DNA of 64,000 nucleotides from NCBI RefSeq assembly GCF_051660745.1, contig NZ_JBOFQF010000003.1, forward strand, positions 1 through 64,000, given 5' to 3'. The first letter of the stretch is position 1, and each line of letters begins with the position of its first letter. The translations under genes and the position numbers were made by a program. Positions 51,752 to 60,668 of this stretch are shown here, in pieces. Under the pieces are notes generated by a model. That model saw only the letters and a program-made list of their open reading frames with translations. It was not told the origin of the DNA and did not search any database. Source of the stretch: Segniliparus sp051660745. Lineage in GTDB: Bacteria; Actinomycetota; Actinomycetes; Mycobacteriales; Mycobacteriaceae.

Positions 51752-52303
51752 TCACTGCGGGACGTGGATGTCGGGGGGCAGCGTCACTGGCGGGAGCGGC
51801 CCGGACGGGGCGTAGCTGGCGCACAGCGGGCTGGTCTTCTGCAGGATGTCCACGAGCAGGCTGCACACGGAACGCTTGGCGAGCTTCCACTTGTCGCCCT
51901 GCCAGACGAAGAAGATCTCGACCTTGTCGAGGTGCTGGTCCCCCTTGGAGATGCTGAAGAAGACGTGGAGCAGGCAGCCCGAGTCGATCTTGCTCTCGTC
52001 CAAAATCTTGTAGCTGATGTCCGGGTTCTCCCGATTGGCCTGGACGAGCTGGTCGAAGAGCTCCGGATCTTTGTCCCCGTCTTCGAGCAGGTCCGTCTTC
52101 TCCGGGCTCGGGATTTTCGGGTCGAGCGCCCGGTCGAGCATGCCCTGCAAGGTCTCGACCGAGGGGATCGGGTGCGCGCAGGCGACAGCGGGGGGGCCGC
52201 TGGGCCGCACGGGCGGGTCGCCGGTCGCGTGGCACGCGGCAGAGGCCGGCGCCAGCGCGAGCGCCACGAGCGCCGCGGCCGCCTTTCTGCTCTGGATCTT
52301 CAT
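51752..52303 (-). CDS. Exported MTB12-like protein, probable lipoprotein
   Basis: This 183-residue protein has a signal peptide with a possible but weak lipobox (PASAAC, Cys24). The mature part resembles the MTB12 family of mycobacterial low-molecular-weight antigens: PSVETLQGMLDRALDP, and the C-terminal VEIFFVWQGDKWKLAKRSVC. Two other Cys may form a disulfide. The function is unknown. It is divergent from ansA with 52 bp between start codons. Confidence 0.65.
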   Translation of the reverse strand: MKIQSRKAAAALVALALAPASAACHATGDPPVRPSGPPAVACAHPIPSVETLQGMLDRALDPKIPSPEKTDLLEDGDKDPELFDQLVQANRENPDISYKILDESKIDSGCLLHVFFSISKGDQHLDKVEIFFVWQGDKWKLAKRSVCSLLVDILQKTSPLCASYAPSGPLPPVTLPPDIHVPQ

Positions 52304-52355
52304 TTCGGTTAATCTACACACCCATGGCATCGTTGACTGGAAGTTCCTGACACCC

Positions 52356-53264
52356 ATGGATACATATGTGACACTCATCACAACCGGTGGGACGATTGCC
52401 AGCGTCGCCGACGACGCGGGGGTGCGCCGCCCGGTCCTCGGAGCGCAGGACCTCCTCGGCGCGACCGGCCACGCCGGGCGGGTTCGGGTCCGCGAGGTGG
52501 TCCGCAAAGACAGCTCCTTGCTCGATTTCGCGGATCTGGATTCGATCCGGCGAGCGGCTTCCGAAGCGGTCGCGGACCCCGCGTCCGCAGGCGTCGTCGT
52601 GGCGCACGGGACGGACACGATGGAGGAGACGGCTCTGCTGCTCGACCTCATGGTCGGCGGCGACAAGCCCGTCGTGCTCACCGGCGCCGCCCGCCCCGCC
52701 TCGGACTCCGAGGCGGACGGCCCGGCGAACCTGCGCGACGCGTTGGCGCTCGCCTCGGGCAACGGCGCGCGCGGGCCGGGCGCGGTGATCTGTTTCGCAG
52801 GGGCGGCGCTCGTCGCCCGTGGCGCGCACAAGCGGCACACCGGCGGCGACGACATCTTCGGCGGCTCGGCGCACCGCTGCGGGGAGGGCGTTGTCGTCAC
52901 CGCCCCTGCTTGCGACATCGCCCCTGTCCGGGTCGATGTCGCGGCCATGTACCCGGGCGCGGACGCCGTCGCGCTCGACGCGTACGCGTCGGCGGGCGCG
53001 CGGGGCGTGGTCCTGGAGACGATGGGCAACGGCGGCGTGCCCGAGGCCGTCGCCGATGCGGTCGCCGGGCTCGTGCGCGCAGGAGTGGCGGTCGTCGCCT
53101 GTTCGCGGGTGCCGGGAGCCCCGGTGACGGGGGCGTACTCCGGCGGGGCCCGGCTGGTCGAGGCCGGGGCCTTGCTCGCCCAGGAGCTGCGCGCCCCGCA
53201 AGCCCGGATCCAGCTCGCGGCGCTGATCGCGGGCGGAGAAGACCTTCGGCGTTATCCGTGGTGA
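52356..53264 (+). CDS. ansA: L-asparaginase
   Basis: This 302-residue cytosolic asparaginase splits L-asparagine into aspartate and ammonia. The first catalytic Thr is in LITTGGTIAS (about residues 6-15), the second is in VVAHGTDTMEETA, and the Lys in GAHKRHTG completes the set. It matches Mtb ansA (Rv1538c). The ATG at 52356 is the first good start after the divergent region. A tRNA-Asn gene follows. Confidence 0.93.
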   Translation: MDTYVTLITTGGTIASVADDAGVRRPVLGAQDLLGATGHAGRVRVREVVRKDSSLLDFADLDSIRRAASEAVADPASAGVVVAHGTDTMEETALLLDLMVGGDKPVVLTGAARPASDSEADGPANLRDALALASGNGARGPGAVICFAGAALVARGAHKRHTGGDDIFGGSAHRCGEGVVVTAPACDIAPVRVDVAAMYPGADAVALDAYASAGARGVVLETMGNGGVPEAVADAVAGLVRAGVAVVACSRVPGAPVTGAYSGGARLVEAGALLAQELRAPQARIQLAALIAGGEDLRRYPW

Positions 53265-53300
53265 AATCCGCCCGGCTTTCTGGTACAGTGGCCGGGCCAA

Positions 53301-53373
<73 letters not shown>

Positions 53374-53380
53374 CAGTTTC

Positions 53381-53412
53381 AGGTCGTATCCCCCGGTCGG
53401 GGGATACGACCT
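53381..53412 (+). terminator. Terminator after tRNA-Asn
   Basis: AGGTCGTATCCCCC pairs with GGGGGATACGACCT (14 bp, GGTC loop) 7 bases after the tRNA, followed by TTCTCGTT. Confidence 0.85.
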
Positions 53413-53643
53413 TTCTCGTTCGAGGCCGCCCGCCGCGACACGCTCGGGCCGCGAGGGACACGGGTAGATGCGCTCGGGCGCAAGCCGTGCTAATCTTGTG
53501 GCGGTTAAATGCTTTGTGATGTGCTCGCGAGGTTTTTCACGCGGGTAGTCGCGCTTGGTCGAAACTTCGACTCTAAGCCCTGTTCCTGCGGCCCGAAGAC
53601 GGAATACCGCTTCGAATTCAAGAAAATGCAAGGGAATAACACC
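53413..53643 (+). promoter_or_regulatory. Long upstream region of the cold-shock gene
   Basis: The 231 bp between the tRNA terminator and the cold-shock ATG holds no supported gene. AT-rich elements (GCTAATCTTG and GGTTAAATGC around 53490-53510) may be the promoter, leaving a 5' leader of about 130 nt. Long structured leaders are common for cold-shock mRNAs. Confidence 0.35.
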
Positions 53644-53850
53644 ATGGCCAACGGCACGGTCAAATTTTTCAACGAGGAAAAGGGCTTCGGCTTCATCGCT
53701 CCCGAGGACGGCGGCAAGGACTTGTTCGTCCACTTCACCGGGATCGTCGAGAACGGCGGCTTCCGCACCCTGAAAGAGGGCCAGCGGGTCCAGTTCGAGG
53801 TCGAGTCCACCCAGCGCGGCCCCCAGGCCGTCTCGGTTGTGGCGGTCTGA
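53644..53850 (+). CDS. cspA: Cold-shock domain protein
   Basis: This 68-residue nucleic-acid chaperone consists of a single cold-shock domain. RNP1 is KGFGFI and RNP2 is DLFVHF. The start MANGTVKFFN is typical of mycobacterial CspA. The ATG at 53644 has AAGGGA about 9 nt upstream. The next base run is a strong terminator. The gene is an isolated monocistron with a long upstream region. Confidence 0.95.
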   Translation: MANGTVKFFNEEKGFGFIAPEDGGKDLFVHFTGIVENGGFRTLKEGQRVQFEVESTQRGPQAVSVVAV

Positions 53851-53868
53851 TCCGCCCCTCGGGCGACT

Positions 53869-53909
53869 GACGAGGAAAGCCCCCGCCACAGGCGGGGGCT
53901 TTCCTCGTC
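53869..53909 (+). terminator. Terminator after the cold-shock gene
   Basis: GACGAGGAAAGCCCCCGCC pairs over 19 bp with GGCGGGGGCTTTCCTCGTC around an ACA loop, 18 bases after the stop codon. It could also act on transcripts coming from the convergent gene. Confidence 0.88.
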
Positions 53910-53982
53910 TCTAGGGCCCCCGGCGCGATCCTCGATATGAACGGGGCCTCCTCCTTCCGGGAGTGGCTCCGGCGGCGGCCGG

Positions 53983-54645
53983 TCAGCTGGTTCTCTTCGG
54001 AGTCTGCGCCGGTGTCTGCTGCGGGGTGGCGGGCGTGGTCGCGCTCGGTTTTGCTGGCGCGGGGGCGGTGGTCGTCGGGGCTTGCTGGCCTGCGGGGCTC
54101 TGGCCGCAGACTCGGGTGTAGTTGGCCTGGTAGACGACGACTGCGCCGGTGATGTTGACGCCGAGGCTGCCGAGTTTGAGCGGGTTCAGGCTGTTGGCCT
54201 GCGAGGAGGCGATCTGCGAGACGGAGTCCGCCGCGTCGTCGACGGTCCCGGCGAGTTTGTCGGCGGAGTTGCGCAAGGGGGAGTCCGCGACGGCTGGCGC
54301 GGCGCTTTTGAGCTCGCCGCTGATGCGGCGAAGCGAGTCGACGATGTTTTGGAGCTTCGCCGCGGCGGGGGAGGCTGCGGTCGTCGGGGCGGGCGAGGCG
54401 CTCGTCGGGGCGACGGGCGGGGCCTTCTGCTCCGTTGCGGCTGCCGGGGCCTGGTTGGCGAGGTACGCGTTCGCGTTGTCCCGCAAGTTGTCGATCGCGG
54501 GCTGCACCTTGCTCAACGCCGCGCATGAGTCGCCCGCGGGCTTCGGCGCGGGGTCTGCGGCGCTCGTGGGGCCGATCAGGACGAGTCCCCACGCGCTTGC
54601 CGCGAGCAGGGCCGTCGGGACTCTCAAGGAACTTGGTGTGCGCAT
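53983..54645 (-). CDS. Exported Ala/Pro/Thr-rich protein, unknown function
   Basis: This 220-residue protein has a signal peptide (about residues 1-30, ending GPTSAADP). The mature part has a helical core with regularly spaced hydrophobics (KLQNIVDSLRRISGEL, SADKLAGTVDDAADSV) and low-complexity Ala/Pro/Thr linkers at about 65-95 and from 185 to the C-terminus. It has two Cys (SCAAL, RVCGQ). I do not recognise it. It is divergent from the next exported-protein gene. Confidence 0.65.
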   Translation of the reverse strand: MRTPSSLRVPTALLAASAWGLVLIGPTSAADPAPKPAGDSCAALSKVQPAIDNLRDNANAYLANQAPAAATEQKAPPVAPTSASPAPTTAASPAAAKLQNIVDSLRRISGELKSAAPAVADSPLRNSADKLAGTVDDAADSVSQIASSQANSLNPLKLGSLGVNITGAVVVYQANYTRVCGQSPAGQQAPTTTAPAPAKPSATTPATPQQTPAQTPKRTS

Positions 54646-54674
54646 AACAACTATTCAAGCGCCCGGCGGGCCCC

Positions 54675-54696
54675 GTCCCGCGACGCGTCGCGGGAC
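54675..54696. promoter_or_regulatory. 22-bp perfect palindrome between two exported-protein genes
   Basis: GTCCCGCGACG followed by its exact reverse complement CGTCGCGGGAC lies in the 169-bp divergent gap, 30 bp from one start codon. It could be an operator shared by both genes or a hairpin in the leader of the minus-strand gene. Confidence 0.5.
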
Positions 54697-54801
54697 GTTA
54701 CCTGTCCGCGTCGAAGCCATTGCCCTATCGTGAGGAAGCGCGCAGCGGCGCGTCCTGTCCGGCCCGGGCAGGGGGAGCGGCGATTTTCGATATTATTGCG
54801 C

Positions 54802-54814
54802 TATAGTAAGTATC
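54802..54814 (+). promoter_or_regulatory. Leaderless -10 box for the exported protein gene
   Basis: TATAGT at 54802-54807 ends 7 nt before the ATG at 54815, so transcription would start at or next to the start codon. There is no ribosome-binding site between them. Confidence 0.5.
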
Positions 54815-55345
54815 ATGGCTTCGCAACTGAGAAAATCCTTGAAACGTGCAGGCGCGGGCATGTTTGCCCTCGGTTCGGCCGCCCTTGGCTTCCCCGGAGT
54901 CGCCGCCGCCGACCCGCCGCCGGACTACATCGACGGATACGTGCACTCCACGGACGAGTACCCCATCCCTCGCCGGATGCTCCTCACCACGTGCAGCGCC
55001 GAGCAGCTCCTGGACGCGGCGAAGTACGCGGCCCCGATGGAGTTCGACCGGTACATGATGGAGTACAAGAAGCACGGCGAGGCCCTCGACGAGCAGACTC
55101 GGGACCGGCTGCACTGGTTCTTCTCCCTCCCGCCGGGCGTGAAGGGGCCGCGCCGCGACTTCTCCGAGCACATGGCCGCGACGTTCGGCGACCCGCTCGA
55201 CGTCCTGTACACCGACTACGCGAAGCTTTTCGTGAACAACAAGGGCGTCGCGGCGAAGATGACGGACAACTGCGCGAAGTACCCGAAGGACGACCAGTCC
55301 GCGTGGGACTGGCGCGACGACGACGCCCCGGTCGCTTACAGCTAG
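54815..55345 (+). CDS. Secreted protein, DUF5078-like, unknown function
   Basis: This 176-residue protein has a signal peptide (about 1-32, cleaving near VAAADP). The mature domain has a conserved-looking TTCSAEQLLDAAKYAAPMEF segment and a C-terminal DNCAKYPKDD, giving two Cys. It resembles small exported DUF5078 proteins of mycobacteria, but I am not certain of that assignment. It precedes lspA. Confidence 0.68.
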   Translation: MASQLRKSLKRAGAGMFALGSAALGFPGVAAADPPPDYIDGYVHSTDEYPIPRRMLLTTCSAEQLLDAAKYAAPMEFDRYMMEYKKHGEALDEQTRDRLHWFFSLPPGVKGPRRDFSEHMAATFGDPLDVLYTDYAKLFVNNKGVAAKMTDNCAKYPKDDQSAWDWRDDDAPVAYS

Positions 55346-55387
55346 CGCCGGTGCCGCACAGGAGCGGCTGCTAAGCTCTGTCCCGCT

Positions 55388-55936
55388 ATGGCGACTTCCC
55401 CCACACAGGCCGCAGAAGCCTCTCACAGCCCAAAGTCGCGCGCAGCGGCGGTGCGGTTGCTCTTCGGGGTCGCCGTCGTCGTCGCCCTCGTGGACCTGGC
55501 CTCGAAAGCGGCCGCAGTGGCCTACCTCGACCCGGAGCGCCCGGTCCGCGTCCTCGGCGGCGCGCTCTGGCTGGTGCTGGTGCGCAACTCCGGCGCGGCG
55601 TTCTCCATGGCCACCGGCTACACGTGGGCGCTCACCGCGATCGCGGTGGTGGCGGTCGTCGCGATCGTCCGGATGAGCCGGGCGCTGGGCTCGCTCTGGT
55701 GGGGCACAGGCCTCGGCCTGGTCCTCGGCGGCGCTTTCGGGAACCTCGTCGACCGGGTGTTCCGCGCCCCCGCGCCGTTCCGGGGCCAGGTCGTCGACTT
55801 CCTGTCGCTGTTCTCCGACCACGGCGAAGGATGGGCGGTGTTCAACCTCGCGGACTCGGCCATCGTCTGCGGCGCGGTGCTCATGGTGGCGTTGAGCTTC
55901 CTCGGGGTGGAGCATTCCGTCGGGCAAGAGCGTTGA
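55388..55936 (+). CDS. lspA: Lipoprotein signal peptidase LspA
   Basis: LspA cleaves prolipoproteins after lipid attachment. The 182-residue membrane protein has four helices. The two catalytic Asp are in GQVVDFLSLF and FNLADSAI. GNLVDRVFRAP is also a conserved block. An N-terminal polar extension of about 20 residues is present. The stop overlaps the TTG start of rluD. ansA, lspA, rluD and dnaE1 are near one another in Mtb too. Confidence 0.94.
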   Translation: MATSPTQAAEASHSPKSRAAAVRLLFGVAVVVALVDLASKAAAVAYLDPERPVRVLGGALWLVLVRNSGAAFSMATGYTWALTAIAVVAVVAIVRMSRALGSLWWGTGLGLVLGGAFGNLVDRVFRAPAPFRGQVVDFLSLFSDHGEGWAVFNLADSAIVCGAVLMVALSFLGVEHSVGQER

Positions 55937-56907
55937 TCGAAACCTCGCCGGTCGGCGATGACGAGACCACGCAGTCGGCGGTGCGCGCGCTGCCGGTCCC
56001 GGAAGGGCTGGCGGGGCTGCGCCTCGACGCGGGACTCGCGCGGCTCCTCGGCGTCCCGAGGACACGGGCGGCCGAGCTCGCCGACGCGGGGCACGCCTTG
56101 ATCGACGGGAAAGCCGCGGGACGCTCGGACCGGCTGGTCGTCGGGTCCTGGTTGGAGGTGACCGTTCCGGCCGCTCCGTCCGTCCCAGTCGTCGAGGACC
56201 CGCTCGAAATCATCCCAGGGCTGAACGTGCTCTATTCCGACGAGCATGTCGTGGTGGTGGAGAAGCCCCCCGAGATCGCGGTGCACCCGTCGGTCGGATG
56301 GAGCGGCCCGACCGTGGTGGGCGGCCTCAAAGCGCTCGGCTTCCACATCGCGACCACGGGGGTGGCCGAGCGGCAAGGCGTCGTGCAGCGCCTCGACGTC
56401 GGCACCTCGGGCGTCATGGTGCTCGCGGCCTCCGAGCACGCGTACACCGTGCTCAAACGCGCTTTCAAGCACCGTGAGGTGGAGAAGTGGTACGAGGCGC
56501 TGGTGCAGGGCCACCCGGACCCGTCGAGCGGCACGATCGATGCGCCCATCGGCAAACGCCCCGGTCCGGGATGGCGTTTCGCGGTCACCACGGACGGCAG
56601 GCACAGCATCACCCATTACGACACCGTCGAGGCGTTCGGGGCGGCGAGCCTGGTCGCGGTGAAGCTGGAGACCGGGCGCACCCATCAGATCCGGGTGCAT
56701 TTCTCGGCGCTGCGCCATCCCTGTTGCGGCGACATGCTGTACGGCGCGGACCCCAAGCTCGCGGCGCGCCTCGGCCTGCGGCGCCAGTGGCTGCACGCGC
56801 GCAGCCTCTCGTTCGCGCATCCTGGGGACGGCCGGATCATGCGTTTCGAGTCCAGCCCTCCCGAGGACCTGTCGCGCGCGCTCGCGGTGCTGCGCGAGCA
56901 GGTGTGA
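55933..56907 (+). CDS. rluD: RluD-type ribosomal large subunit pseudouridine synthase
   Basis: This 324-residue enzyme forms pseudouridine in 23S rRNA. It matches Mtb Rv1540 along its length: an S4-like N-terminal domain (LDAGLARLLGVPRTRAAEL) and the catalytic domain with Asp in QRLDVGTSG. In this family the residue before RLD is usually His; here it is Gln. The conserved LETGRTHQIRVH motif is intact. The TTG at 55933 overlaps the lspA stop (TTGA); a GTG at 55981 is an alternative start. Confidence 0.9.
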   Translation: MIETSPVGDDETTQSAVRALPVPEGLAGLRLDAGLARLLGVPRTRAAELADAGHALIDGKAAGRSDRLVVGSWLEVTVPAAPSVPVVEDPLEIIPGLNVLYSDEHVVVVEKPPEIAVHPSVGWSGPTVVGGLKALGFHIATTGVAERQGVVQRLDVGTSGVMVLAASEHAYTVLKRAFKHREVEKWYEALVQGHPDPSSGTIDAPIGKRPGPGWRFAVTTDGRHSITHYDTVEAFGAASLVAVKLETGRTHQIRVHFSALRHPCCGDMLYGADPKLAARLGLRRQWLHARSLSFAHPGDGRIMRFESSPPEDLSRALAVLREQV

Positions 56908-57074
56908 CCCCATCTGCCCCAGGCGCCACACCGCCGATCGGCGGTCCTCGCGCCGCGACGGTCCGACACGCCGCCTTGTTGTCCGCAAAGATTGCGCGGT
57001 TCGGTTTCCGGCCCGAGCGCGGGTAGGCTGGAACCCCTCTCGGACCTTTGTGACGCCTGAAGGGAAGGACGACC

Positions 57075-60000
57075 GTGGCCGATTCGTTCGTGCATCTGCA
57101 CAACCACACCGAGTACTCCATGCTGGACGGGCATGCGCAGGTCAACGCGATGTTCGCGGAGGCGGCGCGGCTGGAGATGCCCGCTGTGGGCATGACCGAC
57201 CACGGGAACATGTGGGGCGCGGCGGAGTTCTACCGGACGGCGAAGAAACACGGGGTCAAGCCCATCATCGGCATTGAGGCGTACCTCGCGCCGTCCTCCC
57301 GCTTCTCCACCAAGCGCGAGTTCTGGGGCCAGCCGGGCCAGCGCTCCGACGACGTCTCGGGCTCCGGGGCCTACACGCATATGACCATGGTCGCCAAGGA
57401 CGCCCAAGGCCTGCGCAACCTCATGAAGCTCTCCTCGCTCGCCTCTATCGAGGGCCAGCTCGGGAAATGGCCCCGGATGGACGCGGAGATCCTCGCCGAG
57501 CACGGGCGGGGGATCATCGCCACCACCGGCTGCCCCTCCGGCGAGGTGCAGACCAAGCTGCGCCTCGGCCAGTTCGAAGCCGCCTGCGAGGCGGCGGGGC
57601 GGTTCCAAGAGATCTTCGGCAAGGAGAATTTCTACCTCGAACTGATGGACCACGGCATCGACATCGAGCGCCGGGTCCGCGAGGACCTGCTGCGCCTCGG
57701 CGAGCGGCTGAAGATCCCTCCGGTGGCGACGAACGACTGCCACTACGTGAAGCAGGAGCACTCCAGGGGCCACGAGATCCTGCTCTGCGTGCAGACCGGC
57801 AAGACCATGTCCGACCCCGGGCGGTTCAAGTTCGACGGCGACGGGTACTACCTCAAGTCCGCCGAGCTCATGCGCGCCGCTTGGGACTCGCAGGTGCCGG
57901 GCGCCTGCGACAACACGCTGCGCATCGCCGAGCAGGTGAGCAGCTACGACGAGGTGTGGACCCCGCGCGACCGGATGCCGGTGTTCCCGGTGCCGGACGG
58001 CGAGGACCAGAACTCGTGGCTCAGCCACGAGGTGGACCAAGGGCTCGAACGGCGGTTCCCGGGCGGCGTCCCGGACCACTACCGGGCCCGCGCCGCGTTC
58101 GAGCTCGACGTCATCAAGCAGAAGGGCTTCCCCTCGTACTTCCTCGTCGTCGGCGACTTGATCGCCCACGCGCGCGAGGTCGGGATCCGGGTGGGGCCGG
58201 GCCGTGGCTCGGCGGCGGGCTCGTTGGTCTCCTACGCCCTCGGCATCACGAACCTCGACCCCATCGAGCACGGGCTCCTGTTCGAGCGGTTCCTCAACCC
58301 GGAGCGGCCCTCGGCCCCAGACATCGACATCGACTTCGACGACCGCCGCCGGGGCGAGATGATCCGCTACGCCAGCGAGAAATGGGGCGCGGACCGCGTC
58401 GCGCAGGTCATCACGTTCGGCACGATCAAGACGAAGGCCGCGATCAAAGACTCCGCCCGCGTGCTGCACGGCCAGCCCGGCTTCGCGATGGCCGACCGGA
58501 TCACCAAGGCGCTGCCCCCGGCGATCATGGCGAAGGACATCCCGCTGTCCGGGATCACCGACCCCGAGCACGAGCGGTACAAAGAGGCCACCGAGATCCG
58601 CGAGCTCATCGCGAGCGATCCCGATGTCGCGAAAATCTACGAGACCGCGCTCTCGCTGGAGGGCCTGATCCGCAACGCGGGCGTGCACGCCTGCGCGATC
58701 ATCATGTCCAACGAGCCGCTCATCGACACGATCCCGCTGTGGAAGCGCGCGCAGGACGGGGCGATCATCACCGGCTGGGACTACCCGTCCTGCGAGGACA
58801 TCGGCCTGCTGAAGATGGACTTCCTCGGCCTGCGCAACCTCACCGTCATCGGGGACGCGATCGAGAACATCCGCCAGAACCGAGGGGTCGACCTGGACCT
58901 TGAGACGGTGCCGCTCACCGACCCGGCGACCTTCGCCCTGCTCTCCCGGGGCGAGACCTTGGGCGTGTTCCAGCTCGACGGCGGGCCGATGCGCGACCTC
59001 TTGCGCCGGATGAAGCCGACGGGGTTCGGCGACATCGTCGCCGTCCTCTCGCTGTACCGGCCGGGCCCGATGGGCGTGAACGCGCACAACGACTACGCCG
59101 ACCGCAAGAACAACCGCCAGCAGATCAAGCCGATCCACCCCGAGCTCGAAGAGCCGCTCAAGGAGATCCTCTCCGAGACGTACGGCCTCATCGTCTACCA
59201 AGAGCAGATCATGTTCATCGCGCAGAAGGTCGCGGGCTACTCGATGGGCAAAGCCGACGCGCTCCGCAAAGCCATGGGCAAGAAGAAGCTCGAAGTGCTC
59301 CAGGCCGAGTACGAGGGCTTCTCCGAGGGCATGATCGGGAACGGGTTCTCCGAGGCCGCGATCAAAGCGCTCTGGGACACCGTGCTGCCCTTCGCGGACT
59401 ACGCGTTCAACAAGTCGCACGCCGCCTGCTACGGCCTGGTCGCGTACTGGACCGCGTACCTCAAGGCCAACTACCCGGCCGAGTACATGGCGGCGCTTTT
59501 GACCTCGGTCGGCGACGACAAGGACAAAGCGGGCGTGTACCTCGCGGACTGCCGCAAGATGGGCATCACCGTGCTCGCCCCGGACGTGAACAAGTCGCGG
59601 GTGGACTTCGCCGCTGTCGGGGAGGACATCCTCTTCGGCCTCTCGGCGGTGCGCAACGTCGGGGTGGGGCTCGTGGAGTCGATCATCCGCACCCGCGAGG
59701 CGGAGGGCGCGTTCACGAGCTTCTCGGACTACCTCGCCAAGGCAGACATCACCGCCTGCAACAAGAAAGCCGTGGAGTCGCTCGTCAAGGCGGGCGGCTT
59801 CGACGCGCTCGGGCATCCCCGGAAAGGCCTCTACTTGGTGCACGCCGAGGCGGTCGACTCGGTGATGGGCACGAAGAAGGCCGAGGCGCAGGGCCAGTAC
59901 GACCTGTTCTCCGACTTCTTCGAGACCGGGTCGGAGGAGCTCTCCGCCGCGTTCGAGGTCAAGATCCCGGACGAGGAGTGGGACACGAAGCAGAAGCTCG

Positions 60001-60614
60001 CGCTGGAGCGGGAGATGCTCGGCCTCTACGTCTCGGGGCATCCGCTGGCCGGTCTGGAGCAGGCGCTCGCCGCCGCGACCGACGTGTCGATCCGCTCGAT
60101 CCTCGACGGCGAGGTCAAGGACGGGTCGAGCGTGAAAGTCGGCGGCGTGCTCTCCGGGGTGAACCGGCGGGTGAACAAGAACGGCGCCCCGTACGCGAGC
60201 GCCCAGCTCGAAGACCTCGTCGGCGGCATCGAGGTGTTCTTGTTCCCGCAGAACTACGTGGCGTACGGCGAGGAGTTCGTCGAGGACGCGGTCGTGTTCA
60301 TCAACGCGAGGGTGAACTTCCGCGACGACCGGATCGCGCTCATCGCGAGCGACGTGGTCCCGGCGGAGCTCACCCCGCAGGCGGCTGCGGGCTCGCTGCG
60401 CCTCTCGGTCGCGGAGAGCTGGTGCAACCCGGACTCGGTCGGCCAACTGCGCGAGATCCTCGAGCGCAACCCCGGCCCGACCCCGGTGCTGCTCGACCTG
60501 CACCGGAACGGCAGGTCGTTGTCGTTCCGGCTGGACGAGGCGCTCACGGTGACGCCGTCGCCCGAGCTGTACGGGGACCTCAAGGCGCTCATCGGGCCGG
60601 GCTGCCTCGGCTGA
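57075..60614 (+). CDS. dnaE1: DNA polymerase III alpha subunit DnaE1
   Basis: DnaE1 is the replicative polymerase of actinobacteria, 1179 residues here against 1184 in Mtb. The N-terminal PHP domain has VHLHNHTEYSMLDG and GMTDHGNMWG metal-binding motifs, so its proofreading exonuclease is likely active. The palm Asp residues are in PDIDIDFDDRR. The finger, beta-clamp-binding and OB domains follow. The start is GTG at 57075; TAGGCT about 45 nt upstream may be its -10 box. Confidence 0.97.
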   Translation: MADSFVHLHNHTEYSMLDGHAQVNAMFAEAARLEMPAVGMTDHGNMWGAAEFYRTAKKHGVKPIIGIEAYLAPSSRFSTKREFWGQPGQRSDDVSGSGAYTHMTMVAKDAQGLRNLMKLSSLASIEGQLGKWPRMDAEILAEHGRGIIATTGCPSGEVQTKLRLGQFEAACEAAGRFQEIFGKENFYLELMDHGIDIERRVREDLLRLGERLKIPPVATNDCHYVKQEHSRGHEILLCVQTGKTMSDPGRFKFDGDGYYLKSAELMRAAWDSQVPGACDNTLRIAEQVSSYDEVWTPRDRMPVFPVPDGEDQNSWLSHEVDQGLERRFPGGVPDHYRARAAFELDVIKQKGFPSYFLVVGDLIAHAREVGIRVGPGRGSAAGSLVSYALGITNLDPIEHGLLFERFLNPERPSAPDIDIDFDDRRRGEMIRYASEKWGADRVAQVITFGTIKTKAAIKDSARVLHGQPGFAMADRITKALPPAIMAKDIPLSGITDPEHERYKEATEIRELIASDPDVAKIYETALSLEGLIRNAGVHACAIIMSNEPLIDTIPLWKRAQDGAIITGWDYPSCEDIGLLKMDFLGLRNLTVIGDAIENIRQNRGVDLDLETVPLTDPATFALLSRGETLGVFQLDGGPMRDLLRRMKPTGFGDIVAVLSLYRPGPMGVNAHNDYADRKNNRQQIKPIHPELEEPLKEILSETYGLIVYQEQIMFIAQKVAGYSMGKADALRKAMGKKKLEVLQAEYEGFSEGMIGNGFSEAAIKALWDTVLPFADYAFNKSHAACYGLVAYWTAYLKANYPAEYMAALLTSVGDDKDKAGVYLADCRKMGITVLAPDVNKSRVDFAAVGEDILFGLSAVRNVGVGLVESIIRTREAEGAFTSFSDYLAKADITACNKKAVESLVKAGGFDALGHPRKGLYLVHAEAVDSVMGTKKAEAQGQYDLFSDFFETGSEELSAAFEVKIPDEEWDTKQKLALEREMLGLYVSGHPLAGLEQALAAATDVSIRSILDGEVKDGSSVKVGGVLSGVNRRVNKNGAPYASAQLEDLVGGIEVFLFPQNYVAYGEEFVEDAVVFINARVNFRDDRIALIASDVVPAELTPQAAAGSLRLSVAESWCNPDSVGQLREILERNPGPTPVLLDLHRNGRSLSFRLDEALTVTPSPELYGDLKALIGPGCLG

Positions 60615-60653
60615 CCTCGGACGTCGCGACGTGGTCCGCGGGGGCTCGCCGCA

Positions 60654-60668
60654 GGGCCGCGCGGCCCC
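60654..60668. terminator. Possible bidirectional hairpin, dnaE1 / decarboxylase gene
   Basis: GGGCC-GCGC-GGCCC lies between the two convergent stops (60614 and 60669). It is short and ends in CCTT only on one side, so this is tentative. Confidence 0.4.

Noticed and set aside
56685..60503. A 1272-codon minus-strand open frame
   Set aside because: It is antisense to dnaE1 and rluD, which have full family matches. Long antisense frames are expected at this GC content.
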